Below, piece after piece: positions 32,847 to 41,180 of a stretch of DNA of 64,000 bases. The stretch is taken from NCBI GenBank assembly GCA_017577405.1, contig PIUA01000020.1, forward strand, positions 124,001 to 188,000, read 5' to 3'. The notes under the pieces were generated by a model that was given only the letters and a program-made list of their open reading frames with translations, was not told the DNA's origin and made no database searches. Position numbers and translations under genes: made by a program. This DNA comes from Bacillota bacterium (GTDB lineage: Bacteria > Bacillota > Limnochordia > Limnochordales > Limnochordaceae). Position 1 is the first letter of the stretch. The number at the start of each line of letters is the position of its first letter.

Positions 32847-33333
32847 GGAGAATCTCTTTGGGGGCCCCATCGCTTCCTTTCCGGACCAGCCGGCCTTCGG
32901 GACGGAAACCGCTCTTCAAGTAACACCGGATCGCCCGAAGGTTGAAGGTGAAGACCCGCAAGTAGACCCGCTCTAGGCCCAGATCTTCGAACGCGTGGCG
33001 GACGATGAGCTGGACCGCCTCCGTGCCGTACCCGCGGTTCCAGTAGGCCTTCTCGCCAATGCGGATGCGGAGTTCTGCCTCCCGGGCCCGCCAGCTGATC
33101 TCTCCCAAGGCGATGTCGCCAATGGCCAGGCCATCTCGGGTTTCGATGATGAACTGGCGACTCCGGCGGTCCCGGAGGGTGCGCTGGTACCAGCGCCGCC
33201 CTTCCCCGGGCTCTTCGGGGTACTCGCCCTCCATCAGCTCGCGAAGCTCGGGATCATTGGTCCAGCGGATGATGGACTCCAGGTCGTCTGGGCGCACGGG
33301 GCGCAGGTGGACCCGGGGGCCGCGATGCTCCAT
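32794..33333 (-). CDS. GNAT-family N-acetyltransferase (RimJ/RimL-like)
   Basis: This 179-residue acetyltransferase has the RimJ/RimL layout: VHLRPVRPDDLESIIRWTND at the N-terminus, a central beta sheet with FIIETRDGLAIGDIAL, and the acetyl-CoA loop IGEKAYWNRGYGTEAVQL. The final NLRAIRCYLKSGFRPEGRLV motif is also there. The substrate is unknown. The ATG at 33333 has AAAGGGTGG upstream; the frame opens further back but without support. It ends inside the convergent SASP gene. Confidence 0.9.
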   Translation of the reverse strand: MEHRGPRVHLRPVRPDDLESIIRWTNDPELRELMEGEYPEEPGEGRRWYQRTLRDRRSRQFIIETRDGLAIGDIALGEISWRAREAELRIRIGEKAYWNRGYGTEAVQLIVRHAFEDLGLERVYLRVFTFNLRAIRCYLKSGFRPEGRLVRKGSDGAPKEILLMTVERDRLARCLARPS

Positions 33334-33392
33334 GGTGAGCCACCCTTTCTGCGACGAAGGCTGCGTTGAGTGGTGTGTTGACGGCGGCGGCC

Positions 33393-33417
33393 CGGGGAGA
33401 GCCCAAGCCTCTCCCCG
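33393..33417 (-). terminator. Hairpin after the sigF operon
   Basis: CGGGGAGAG (33393-33401) and CTCTCCCCG (33409-33417) form a perfect 9-bp stem with a 7-base loop. It lies in the 164-base gap between the PHP gene and the GNAT gene. There is no T tract on either strand, so termination is plausible but not certain. I see no gene in the gap. Confidence 0.35.
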
Positions 33418-33497
33418 ACAGGTGGCTGTCGTCCTTGGGGTCTTCCGGATGGGGTCACGGAACCCTGCTGGCAAAGGGTGTTAGCCGTGGGAGGGTG

Positions 33498-34352
33498 TCA
33501 CGGGCGCCGGGAGGGCCGGGTTGCCACGCGGCGCAGGCCCTCCACCCACGCCAGGGGAACCCGGACGGCCCCCGGTTGATCCTCGGGCCGCTCCCGGCCG
33601 TGGGCGTCCGAGCCGCCCGTGGGCAGGAGATCCCACTCCTGGGCCAAGCGGAGGTAGTGGGCCTCCTGCTGGGAGTCGTGGGCGGGGTGGACCACCTCCA
33701 GGCCGGCCAGCCCCTGGGCCTTCCACGCGGGGATGAGGTGGTCCACCTGGGCCAGCCCCGGGTGGGCCAAGACGGGCACGCCGCCCGCGGCGGCGATGAG
33801 GCCGATCCCCTCCTGGACGGTGAGGCGCGCCTGGGGCACGTACGCCGGCCGGCCCTCGGCCAGGAACTGGTCAAAGGCCTGGCCCATGCTGGCCACATGG
33901 CCCGCCTCCACCAGGGCCCGGGCCAGGTGGACCCGGCCGACCGTTCCCTGCCCGGCCAGCTCCCGCACCCGGGCCCAGGAGATGGGATAGCCCAAGGCCG
34001 CGAGCCGGCGGGCCATGAGGCGGGCCCGCTGCCAGCGGGCCTCCTGCTGCCGCTGGAGTTCGCGGAGGAGGGGCGGGGCGGCCACATCGACAAAGTAGCC
34101 CAGGAGGTGGATCTCTTGGGCGCCCCAGGCGGTGGAGAGCTCCAACGCCGGGACCACTTCCAGCCCCAGAGCCCGGGCCCTCTGCCGCGCGGGCTCCACG
34201 CCCGCGACGGTGTCGTGGTCCGTCAAGGCGACCACGTGCAACCCCTGCCGGGCCGCCAGCTCCACCACCTGCCACGGCTCCAGCTGCCCGTCGGAGACGG
34301 TGGAATGGCAGTGGAGGTCGGCCAGGCGCTGCTCCTCAGTCCGGGCCCTCAT
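33498..34352 (-). CDS. PHP-domain phosphoesterase (YciV/RNase AM-like)
   Basis: This 284-residue protein is a PHP metallophosphoesterase: LADLHCHSTVSDGQLEP, LTDHDTVAGV, VPALELSTAW, a late VPVLAHPG and GGSDAHGRERPED supply the metal-binding histidines and aspartates. The layout with a helical insertion near residues 95-170 matches the YciV group, which hydrolyses 3',5'-nucleoside bisphosphates and trims 5' RNA ends. The ATG overlaps the sigF stop as ATGA, so it is translated with the sigma-F operon. In Bacillus the spoVA genes occupy this place. Confidence 0.85.
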   Translation of the reverse strand: MRARTEEQRLADLHCHSTVSDGQLEPWQVVELAARQGLHVVALTDHDTVAGVEPARQRARALGLEVVPALELSTAWGAQEIHLLGYFVDVAAPPLLRELQRQQEARWQRARLMARRLAALGYPISWARVRELAGQGTVGRVHLARALVEAGHVASMGQAFDQFLAEGRPAYVPQARLTVQEGIGLIAAAGGVPVLAHPGLAQVDHLIPAWKAQGLAGLEVVHPAHDSQQEAHYLRLAQEWDLLPTGGSDAHGRERPEDQPGAVRVPLAWVEGLRRVATRPSRRP

Positions 34353-35104
34353 TCCCCTGCCTCCTGGAAGGGGCCCAGCGCTCGGAGCTTGGCCAGGCAG
34401 GCCCGCTCGATCCGGGAGACCTGGGGCTGGGAGAGGCCCAGGCAGGCGGCCACCTCCTGCTGGTTGCGTCCTTCCCAGAAGCGGAGCCGGAGGATGATCC
34501 GCTCCCGCGGGGTCAAGCGCTCCAGCGCCTGGGCGACCACCAGCCGCTGGGCCCAGGCCTCTTCCTCCTCGCCACCGGCCAGGGCCTCGCCCAGGAGCCG
34601 GTCCTCCCCCGGCGCCACCGGCTCATCCAACGAACGGGGTTCCCGCAGGGCCTCCAAGGCTTGGAAGGCTTCGTCGGGCTCCACCCCCACCTCCGCGGCC
34701 AGCTCACCCAAGGTGGGCGAGCGGCCCAAGGCCTGGGTCAGGCGGGCCTGGGCCGCCTCCAGGCGGCGGCCCAGCGCCTCCAGGCGGCGACCCGCCCTCA
34801 GCCCCCGCTCGTTCTGGAGGAAAGCGCGGATCTCCCCCACGATGAAGGGGACGGCGTAGGTGGAGAAGCGGTAGCCCCGGTCGGGATCGAAGCCTTGCAG
34901 GGCTTGCAGGAGCCCGACGGTGCCCGATTGGACCAGCTCCTCCAGGTCGATCCCGCCCCGCCGGAAGCGGCCGGCGATCTCGCGGACCAGGGGCAGGTGG
35001 CGCAGGGCCAGCTGCTGGCGGGCCTTCCCGTCGCCCGCCCGGGCCCGCCGGTAGAGGGCCGCCTCCTCGGGGGCCAGCTCCGCGCCTGGGGCCGTCCCGG
35101 TCAT
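34349..35104 (-). CDS. sigF: Forespore sigma factor SigF
   Basis: This 251-residue sigma-70 factor is of the SigF/SigB/SigG group. Region 2 has LPLVREIAGRFRRGGIDLEELVQSGTVGLLQAL and RFSTYAVPFIVGEIRAFLQN. Region 3 includes SPTLGELAAEVGVEPDEAFQ. Region 4 ends in a helix-turn-helix, LTPRERIILRLRFWEGRNQQ then EVAACLGLSQPQVSRIER. Its immediate upstream genes are spoIIAB and spoIIAA, which identifies it as SigF, the first forespore-specific sigma factor. The ATG overlaps the spoIIAB stop as TCAT on the plus strand (ATGA). Confidence 0.93.
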   Translation of the reverse strand: MTGTAPGAELAPEEAALYRRARAGDGKARQQLALRHLPLVREIAGRFRRGGIDLEELVQSGTVGLLQALQGFDPDRGYRFSTYAVPFIVGEIRAFLQNERGLRAGRRLEALGRRLEAAQARLTQALGRSPTLGELAAEVGVEPDEAFQALEALREPRSLDEPVAPGEDRLLGEALAGGEEEEAWAQRLVVAQALERLTPRERIILRLRFWEGRNQQEVAACLGLSQPQVSRIERACLAKLRALGPFQEAGE

Positions 35105-35559
35105 TCCCGGTGGACCGCCGCCATCTGCGGCCGCTTGGTAAAGGTGACCACCGTCCCCTGCCCCGGCGCCGAGTTCACCTCCAGGCGGTCGGCGTACTCG
35201 TTGATGAAGGTCAAGCCCAGGCCCAGGTGCTCCCCCGGGCGGGTGGTGAAACTCGCTTCGCAGGCCCGGGCCACATCCTCGATCCCCCGCCCCTGGTCGG
35301 CCACCCGAACCACCAGCTCCCCCTGGGGGGTGACGGTCGCCTCCACCCGGACGGGGCCCGGCCCTTCGGGGTACGCGTGGACCACCACGTTGGAGACAGC
35401 CTCCGAGACGGCCACCTTGATCTCCTCCAGCTCATCCAGGGTGAAGTCGAGCCGGGAGGCGAAGAGGGCGACGGCCGCCCGGGCGAAGCCCACGTTCTCC
35501 GGCAGACTGGGAAACTCCAAATGGACGGTGTTGGCCACCGCCGATGCGCCGTGCGCCAT
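35101..35559 (-). CDS. spoIIAB: Anti-sigma-F factor and serine kinase SpoIIAB
   Basis: This 152-residue GHKL kinase binds SigF and phosphorylates SpoIIAA. Visible motifs are FPSLPENVGFARAAVALFAS, the N box EIKVAVSEAVSNVVVHAYP, the G1 box VRVADQGRGIEDV and the G2 box GEHLGLGLTFINEYADRLEV. Length and order match the family. The ATG at 35559 overlaps the spoIIAA stop as TGATG, giving coupled, near-stoichiometric translation that suits a partner-switching module. Confidence 0.95.
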   Translation of the reverse strand: MAHGASAVANTVHLEFPSLPENVGFARAAVALFASRLDFTLDELEEIKVAVSEAVSNVVVHAYPEGPGPVRVEATVTPQGELVVRVADQGRGIEDVARACEASFTTRPGEHLGLGLTFINEYADRLEVNSAPGQGTVVTFTKRPQMAAVHRE

Positions 35560-35939
35560 CACCCATCTCCCTCCAGGGACCGGACCGCCTCGTCCACCGA
35601 CTCGGCCGCCGTCGTCAACTTCCCGTACCCGGCCAGGCGCAACGCCCGAGCCACTGGGGGCGTCGGGCGGACCACCGCCACCCGGCCCCCCTGGGCCGTC
35701 ACCCACCGGTAGAGCTCAAAGAGCACCCCCAGGCCCGAGCTGTCCACAAAGCGGAGGCGGCGGAGGTCCAAGACCAGATGCCGCCTCCCCCGCCGCCCCG
35801 CCAGCTCGGCGGGGAAGGCGTTCCGGACCTGATGGGCCGTCGACAAATCCAGCTCGCCTGCCAGCCGGAGGACCGTGCACGCTCCCCGGCCGTAGCGGAG
35901 CACCTCCAAACCCGTGGTCTCTGTGGGTATGCCCGCCAC
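35559..35939 (-). CDS. spoIIAA: Anti-sigma-F factor antagonist SpoIIAA
   Basis: This STAS-domain protein is phosphorylated on serine by SpoIIAB and, when dephosphorylated, frees SigF. VLRLAGELDLSTA and the phosphoserine motif RFVDSSGLGVLFEL are present. From the GTG at 35939 it is 126 residues and has AGGAG seven bases upstream. An earlier GTG at 35981 also has AGGAG, but at a shorter spacing, and would give 140 residues. The phosphatase SpoIIE is not in the window. The gene follows dacF, as in Bacillus. Confidence 0.93.
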   Translation of the reverse strand: MAGIPTETTGLEVLRYGRGACTVLRLAGELDLSTAHQVRNAFPAELAGRRGRRHLVLDLRRLRFVDSSGLGVLFELYRWVTAQGGRVAVVRPTPPVARALRLAGYGKLTTAAESVDEAVRSLEGDG

Positions 35940-36019
35940 CCCCAGGCTCCTGGTAGCCAGAGGATTCGCAAGGCGGGCCACCGACTCCTGCCGCCGCTGT
36001 CGGAAAAGTATGATGAGGC

Positions 36020-37192
36020 TTACCGGCCGAAGAGGGCGTCCACCGCCTGCCGGGTTACCCGCCAGACCAGGCTCCCCACCCCAGCACGCGCCACATCTTG
36101 GGCGGCCACCAGGGAAACCCGCCCCACTTCCCGGCCCTCCAGGCGGACGATCAACTCCCCCACGGGCTGGCCTGCCTGCACCGGCGCCGCCTGGGGCCGG
36201 AGGAGGACCTCCCGCTCGGGAGCGGCCTGGCTCTCCCGGGGCAAGGTGACGTGAAAGGCCTGGGCCGCCACCGCCTCCACCCGCTCCTGGACCCCCCGCT
36301 CCACGGCCACCTCCCCCAGCACCTGGCCCGCCTCGGCCACCACCGCTGCCCGGTACCGGCTGAACCCGTAGTTGAGGAGCCGGGTGACGTCCGCCTGCCG
36401 GTCGGCCCGGGTGGGCGCGCCCAGGGTGACGGCGATGAGCCGCAGGTGGTCCCGTTCCGCGGTGGCGGCGATGCAGTAACCCGCCTCGCTGGTGTGGCCC
36501 GTCTTGATGCCATCCAGCCCCGGATAGCGGCGGAGGAGGTCGTTGTAGGAGTAGAGCTGGACCTCGGCTTCGGTCCCCTCCCGGACGGTGTAGGGCCCGT
36601 AGGTGGAGGTGAGCTCGAGGAAGTGGGGGAGGGTGAGGGCGTGCCGGGCTAGGATGGCCAGGTCGGCCGCGCTGGCCACATGGGGACCCGGCTGGCCCAG
36701 GGCTTCCGGCGGCAGGCCGCTGGGGTTGGCGAACTGGGTGTTGGTCATGCCCAACTCTCGGGCCCGGGCGTTCATCTGCTCGACGAAGGCCGCCTCGCTC
36801 CCGGCCAGGTGCTCGGCCAAAGCAACGGCCGCGTCGTTGGCCGAGCCGACGGCCACCGCGTAGAGCAGGTCCCGGAAGCTCATCTGCTCGCCGGGCTCCA
36901 GCCAGATCTGGGTCCCGCCCATGGAGGCCGCATGCTCGCTGGCGGCGATCAGGTCGTCCCAGTCCACCCGGCCTGAATGGAGGGCCTCTAGGGCGAGGAC
37001 CATGGTCATGATCTTGGTCACGCTCGCGGGCGGCAGCGGCTCATGCTCATTATGACCGAACAGGACAGCGCCGCTCTGGGCGTCGATGAGGATGGCCGCC
37101 TTGGAGCGGAGCTCCAGATCCTGGGCCTGGAGCCCGCCCGCAAGCAGGAGGATCAGCGCCGCCACCAGCCAGGCAGACCAGCTTCGGCCCAC
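36020..37192 (-). CDS. dacF: D-alanyl-D-alanine carboxypeptidase, DacF type
   Basis: This 390-residue low-molecular-weight penicillin-binding protein has a signal peptide (WLVAALILLLAGGLQAQ). The active-site serine and lysine are in PPASVTKIMT (SxxK), followed by SAND (SxN) and GIKTGHT (KTG). A C-terminal beta-rich domain of about 100 residues follows. Such enzymes trim the terminal D-Ala of peptidoglycan side chains; DacF acts in the forespore on cortex crosslinking. GTG 37192 has GGGAGGT at good spacing; the frame opens at 37228. It immediately precedes spoIIAA-spoIIAB-sigF. Confidence 0.92.
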   Translation of the reverse strand: MGRSWSAWLVAALILLLAGGLQAQDLELRSKAAILIDAQSGAVLFGHNEHEPLPPASVTKIMTMVLALEALHSGRVDWDDLIAASEHAASMGGTQIWLEPGEQMSFRDLLYAVAVGSANDAAVALAEHLAGSEAAFVEQMNARARELGMTNTQFANPSGLPPEALGQPGPHVASAADLAILARHALTLPHFLELTSTYGPYTVREGTEAEVQLYSYNDLLRRYPGLDGIKTGHTSEAGYCIAATAERDHLRLIAVTLGAPTRADRQADVTRLLNYGFSRYRAAVVAEAGQVLGEVAVERGVQERVEAVAAQAFHVTLPRESQAAPEREVLLRPQAAPVQAGQPVGELIVRLEGREVGRVSLVAAQDVARAGVGSLVWRVTRQAVDALFGR

Positions 37193-37264
37193 CGGATCCA
37201 CCTCCCGGGGGTTGGGGCAAGACCCCATGAAACCTGGTCTACCCTATGCCCCCGGGAGGGGGGC

Positions 37265-38581
37265 CTATGTCCCGCTGGCGACCCGCTGGCGGATGAGGGG
37301 CGGCGGCTCCACCGGCGCCTCGCCCAGGCGGAAGGCGGCCGCCACCCGGGCCCGGATCCCCTCGGCCTGCGCCTCACTCCGGGCGTGGATCCAGGCCAAG
37401 GGCTCCCCTGCCTCCACCCGCTCGCCCACCTTCCGGACCACCTCCAGGCCCACGGCCAGGTCGATGGGCGCGCCGGGCCGGTCCCGCCCAGCTCCGAGGG
37501 CCATGCTGGCCAGCCCCAGCTCCCGGGTGGCGATGGCCTGGACGTAACCCGCCCGGGGCGCCTCCACGGGGAGACGGACCTCCGCCCGGGGCAGGAGGTC
37601 GGGGTTCTCCACCACCTCCGGATCGCCACCTTGTGCGGCGATCATCCGCTGGAACCGGGCGGCCGCCTCGCCCGAGTCGAGCAGCCGCTCCAGGAGGCTC
37701 CGGGCCTTCCCCTCATCGGCCTCCACCCCGGCCAGGCGGACCATCTCCGCGCCCAGGACCAAGACCAGCTCCCGCAGGTCCGCGGGCCCGCCCCCCTGGA
37801 GGGTCTCGATGGCCTCCCGCACCTCCAGCGCGTTCCCCACGGCCACACCCAGGGGCTGGTCCATGGAGGTCAGATACGCGACGGCCTGCCTGCCGGCCTC
37901 ATGGGCGACGGCGACGCAGGTTCGGGCCAGGGCCAGAGCATCCTCCTCGCGGGTGAGGAAGGCGCCCTCCCCCACCTTCACATCGAGGACGAAGGCATCC
38001 GCCCCGCCGGCCAGCTTCTTGCTCATGATGGAGGCGGCGATCAGCGGCACGCTGTCCACGGTGGCCGTGGCGTCCCGCAGCGCGTACAGCTTCTTGTCCG
38101 CCGGGGCCAGGTCCACCCCGGCGCTGGCCACCGCCACCCCCACCTCGCGGACCACGTCCAAGAACTCCGAGAGGCTGAGCTCCACCCGCAGCCCCGGGAT
38201 GCTCTCCAGCTTGTCCAGGGTCCCACCCGTGTGGCCCAAGGCCCTCCCTGAGAGCTTGGCCACCGGAGCCCCGGCCGCGGCCACCAGGGGGGCGACGACC
38301 AGGGTGGTCTTGTCGCCCACGCCGCCGCTGGAGTGCTTGTCCACCTTGATGCCAGGCAGTGAACTCAGGTCCACCTGGCGCCCCGACCGGGCCATGGCCA
38401 GGGTCAGGGCGGCCGTCTCCCGGTCACTCATCCCCCGGAAGAGGATGGCCATCAAGAGCGCGGCGCTCTGGGCGTCGGTGAAGCTTCCGTCGGTGACCCC
38501 TTGGATCCACTGCTCGATCTCGTCCGTCGTCAGCTCGTGGCCGGTCCGCTTCTTCAGGATCAGCTCATACGGCCGCACCAT
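37265..38581 (-). CDS. pdp: Pyrimidine-nucleoside phosphorylase
   Basis: This 438-residue enzyme splits thymidine or uridine with phosphate to give the base and a (deoxy)ribose 1-phosphate. Signatures are [20 protein letters not shown] (phosphate binding), [35 protein letters not shown] and [11 protein letters not shown]. Its ATG lies 17 bases inside the deoB 3' end with GGGGAGGAAGC upstream. DeoB then converts the pentose 1-phosphate to the 5-phosphate, so the pair forms a salvage unit. Confidence 0.95.
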   Translation of the reverse strand: MVRPYELILKKRTGHELTTDEIEQWIQGVTDGSFTDAQSAALLMAILFRGMSDRETAALTLAMARSGRQVDLSSLPGIKVDKHSSGGVGDKTTLVVAPLVAAAGAPVAKLSGRALGHTGGTLDKLESIPGLRVELSLSEFLDVVREVGVAVASAGVDLAPADKKLYALRDATATVDSVPLIAASIMSKKLAGGADAFVLDVKVGEGAFLTREEDALALARTCVAVAHEAGRQAVAYLTSMDQPLGVAVGNALEVREAIETLQGGGPADLRELVLVLGAEMVRLAGVEADEGKARSLLERLLDSGEAAARFQRMIAAQGGDPEVVENPDLLPRAEVRLPVEAPRAGYVQAIATRELGLASMALGAGRDRPGAPIDLAVGLEVVRKVGERVEAGEPLAWIHARSEAQAEGIRARVAAAFRLGEAPVEPPPLIRQRVASGT

Positions 38582-39800
38582 GCTTCCTCCCCTCGGGGAG
38601 CTGGCTCAGGAAGCTCGTTCCCTCATCCAGCGGCCCGACGCCGAACCCCTCGGCGAGGGTCGCCCCCAGGTCGGCGAAGGTCGCCCGGGTCCCCAGGGAG
38701 ACGCCCCGATAGCCCGGGGCGTACCAGAGGACGGGGACGTACTCCCGGGAGTGGTCGGTGGAGGGCGTGGTGGGGTCACACCCGTGATCGGCGGTGATGA
38801 TGAAGCGGTCCTCAGGCCCCAAGGCCTCCAGGATCCGGGGCAGGAAGCGGTCCACCGCCTCCAGCCCCGCCGCGTACGCCTGAACGTCGTTCCGATGGCC
38901 CCACAGGGTGTCGAAGTCGACGCAGTTGGCGAAGATCAGGCCCGGCTCGGAAGCGGTCCGGATCAGCTCCAAGGTGGCCTCCAGCACCTCTTGGTTGTTG
39001 GGCGCGGCCACCTTGTTGGTGATGCCCCGGCCGGCGAAGATGTCGGAGATCTTCCCCACCGCGTGGACAGCCAAGCCGGCCTCCTGGAGCCGGTCGAGGA
39101 GGGTCGGACGGGGCGGGGCGAGGCTGAAGTCCCGCCGGTTGGTGGTGCGCCGGTAGACCTGCCGGACCCCGTCGGGCCCCTCTTCGGGGAAGGGCCCCAG
39201 GAAAGGCCGGGCGATCACCCGGCCGACGGCGTGCTCGCCCTGGAGGATTTCCCGCGCGATCTGGCACATGCGGTAGAGCTCCTCGAGGGGGATCACCTCT
39301 TCGTGGGCCGCGATCTGGAAGACGCTGTCCGCGGAGGTGTAGACGATGGGCGAGCCCGTCCGGACATGCTCGTCCCCCAGCTCTTGGATGATGACCGTCC
39401 CCGAGGCGGGCCGGTTCCCCAGGACCTTCCGGCCGATGGCCGCCTCAAACCGCTCGATCACCTCGGGAGGGAACCCGTCCGGGTAGGTGGGCATGGGCCG
39501 GTCCAAGGTGCAGCCCATCAGCTCCCAGTGACCCGTGGTCGTGTCCTTCCCCGGGGCGCGTTCCGCCATCCGGCCGTAGGAGGCGAGAGGCTCGGGAACT
39601 GCCTCCAGCCCCGGGCCGGAGACCAGGTGCCCCAAACCCAGCTGATTGAGGGTGGGCACCTTCAACCCGCCGACGGCGCGGGCTGTGTTCCCCACGGTGT
39701 TGGAACCCTCATCCCCATACCGGTCGGCATCGGGCAGGGCGCCGATGCCGACGCTGTCCAAAACTAAGACCACCGCACGCTTCCAGGCCATGCCGTCCAT
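38565..39800 (-). CDS. deoB: Phosphopentomutase
   Basis: This 411-residue alkaline-phosphatase-superfamily enzyme interconverts (deoxy)ribose 1- and 5-phosphates. The N-terminal metal site [15 protein letters not shown], the phosphoacceptor region [29 protein letters not shown] and [22 protein letters not shown] are visible. ATG 39800 has GAGGAG eleven bases upstream; a second ATG lies three codons in. In Bacillus, drm (deoB) likewise lies near dacF, and spoIIM precedes it as here. Confidence 0.95.
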   Translation of the reverse strand: MDGMAWKRAVVLVLDSVGIGALPDADRYGDEGSNTVGNTARAVGGLKVPTLNQLGLGHLVSGPGLEAVPEPLASYGRMAERAPGKDTTTGHWELMGCTLDRPMPTYPDGFPPEVIERFEAAIGRKVLGNRPASGTVIIQELGDEHVRTGSPIVYTSADSVFQIAAHEEVIPLEELYRMCQIAREILQGEHAVGRVIARPFLGPFPEEGPDGVRQVYRRTTNRRDFSLAPPRPTLLDRLQEAGLAVHAVGKISDIFAGRGITNKVAAPNNQEVLEATLELIRTASEPGLIFANCVDFDTLWGHRNDVQAYAAGLEAVDRFLPRILEALGPEDRFIITADHGCDPTTPSTDHSREYVPVLWYAPGYRGVSLGTRATFADLGATLAEGFGVGPLDEGTSFLSQLPEGRKHGAAV

Positions 39801-39856
39801 GGATGGTCACGCTCCTCGGCCCCCCCATTCGTCACCGCTCGCGACGGCTCCTGCTG

Positions 39857-40468
39857 TCATCCCAGAAGCTCCAGCGTCCAGGTGAGCAGCCGGGGGGTGA
39901 GATAGGCTTCCACGTAACTGGCGCCCACCAGAAGCAGGGTCGCCCCCAACGCCGCGAGGCCGTCGGCCAGAAGGGGCCCCCGGGGCTGGGGCCGGCCCCG
40001 CCACAGGCTCACGAAGATCCGGGCGGAGAGGCGGGCCAGCGCGGCGGCCAGGAGGGCCAGCGCGGGCAGCGCCACCAGATTGTGGGGCAGCAGGGTGAGG
40101 AGGGCCGCCCGCCGGCCGCTCCCGGCCCATCCCCAGAGGAAGGCGGCGGCGAAGCCCACCTGGAAGCCCCGCCAGAGCACGATGGCCCAGACCAAGGGGA
40201 AGCCGGCCAGGGAGAGCCCCAGAAGCCACGCGGGGAGCGCGCTCTCCAGGAGGTTCCGCCGGAGCGCGGCCGCGAGGACCTCTTGACCGGGTGCAAGCCC
40301 GCCCGCGGGGAGCGTGAGGCGGCCTGCCGCCTCGCGCCGGACCGGTTCCGGGAGGCTGAGCGCGCCCACCACGCCCGCCACCAGGGAGACCAGCAGCAGG
40401 GCCTCAGCCAGAAGGAGCCAAGGCCCGAAGGGCCGTCCTGGTCTGGGCCGGGGCCACCCCTTCCGCAT
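39857..40468 (-). CDS. spoIIM: Stage II sporulation protein M
   Basis: This 203-residue membrane protein has about five hydrophobic segments and the SpoIIM pattern: RNLLESALPAWLLGLSLAGF, WRGFQVGFAAAFLWGW, LLPHNLVALPALALLAAALA, and a C-terminal ASYVEAYLTPRLL. Bacillus SpoIIM belongs to the DMP (SpoIID-M-P) peptidoglycan machinery that drives forespore engulfment. The ATG at 40468 has GGGGAGGG upstream. Position just before deoB matches other sporeformers and supports the call. Confidence 0.85.
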   Translation of the reverse strand: MRKGWPRPRPGRPFGPWLLLAEALLLVSLVAGVVGALSLPEPVRREAAGRLTLPAGGLAPGQEVLAAALRRNLLESALPAWLLGLSLAGFPLVWAIVLWRGFQVGFAAAFLWGWAGSGRRAALLTLLPHNLVALPALALLAAALARLSARIFVSLWRGRPQPRGPLLADGLAALGATLLLVGASYVEAYLTPRLLTWTLELLG

Positions 40469-40547
40469 GCCCTCCCCTCCCCCGGTCCCGGCGCCACTCC
40501 CGCGGCCGGGCCCGTCCGAGGCTAGGTCTACGCGGAAGAGGAGCCCC

Positions 40548-41180
40548 TCATGCCTCGCGAGGGTCCAGCACCGCTGGTTCGATCTCCAGGTGGCCGATGT
40601 CGTTCAAGCGCTCCAGCCGGACCCGCTCGGGGCCCAGGCGGATAACCGTCAAGCCGGTGTTGAAGAGGAAGAGCTTGGGACCCGAACCATCGGGCCAGCC
40701 CAAGAGGTGCCGGAGGATGGCCCGAAGGGTCCCCCCGTGGGAGACGATCAAGACCCGCCCCCCCTCCTCCCGCAGCTCCTCCACCACCGGGAGGGCTCGC
40801 CGGGCCACATCGGCCAGGGACTCGCCCCCGGGCGGCCGGAAGGTCCAGGGCTCTTCCCGCCAGCGGCGGGCGCCCTCCGGATCCCGGGCCTCCACCTCCT
40901 CCCGGGTCAGGCCTTCCCACTCGCCGAAGTTCCGCTCCCGCAGGCGCTCATCCAGCTCCAGGGGGATCGCCCGGTCGCCCAGGGCGAGCCTGGCCGTCTC
41001 TTGGGCCCGGACCAGGTCGCTGGCGATGGCCCGGTCGATCCGCCAGCGGGCCAGCCGGGCGCCCAGCCGGCGGGCCTGCGCCACCCCGTGGTCATTCAGC
41101 TCGATGTCGCTGTGTCCTTGAATGCGCATGGTCCGGTTCCAGTCGGTCTCGCCGTGGCGGACCAAGTAAAGAAGGGTCAA
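40548..41180 (-). CDS. Histidine phosphatase family protein
   Basis: This 210-residue phosphoglycerate-mutase-like protein begins LTLLYLVRHGETDWN, with the catalytic RHGE. It also has LRERNFGEWEGLTREEV and the second catalytic histidine in VLIVSHGGTLRAIL. The family includes alpha-ribazole phosphatases and general phosphatases; the substrate here is not clear. The likely start is a TTG at 41180, which overlaps the DUF3866 stop as TTGA and has AAGGAGG nine bases upstream. The longer ATG/GTG frame has no ribosome site. Confidence 0.88.
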   Translation of the reverse strand: MTLLYLVRHGETDWNRTMRIQGHSDIELNDHGVAQARRLGARLARWRIDRAIASDLVRAQETARLALGDRAIPLELDERLRERNFGEWEGLTREEVEARDPEGARRWREEPWTFRPPGGESLADVARRALPVVEELREEGGRVLIVSHGGTLRAILRHLLGWPDGSGPKLFLFNTGLTVIRLGPERVRLERLNDIGHLEIEPAVLDPREA

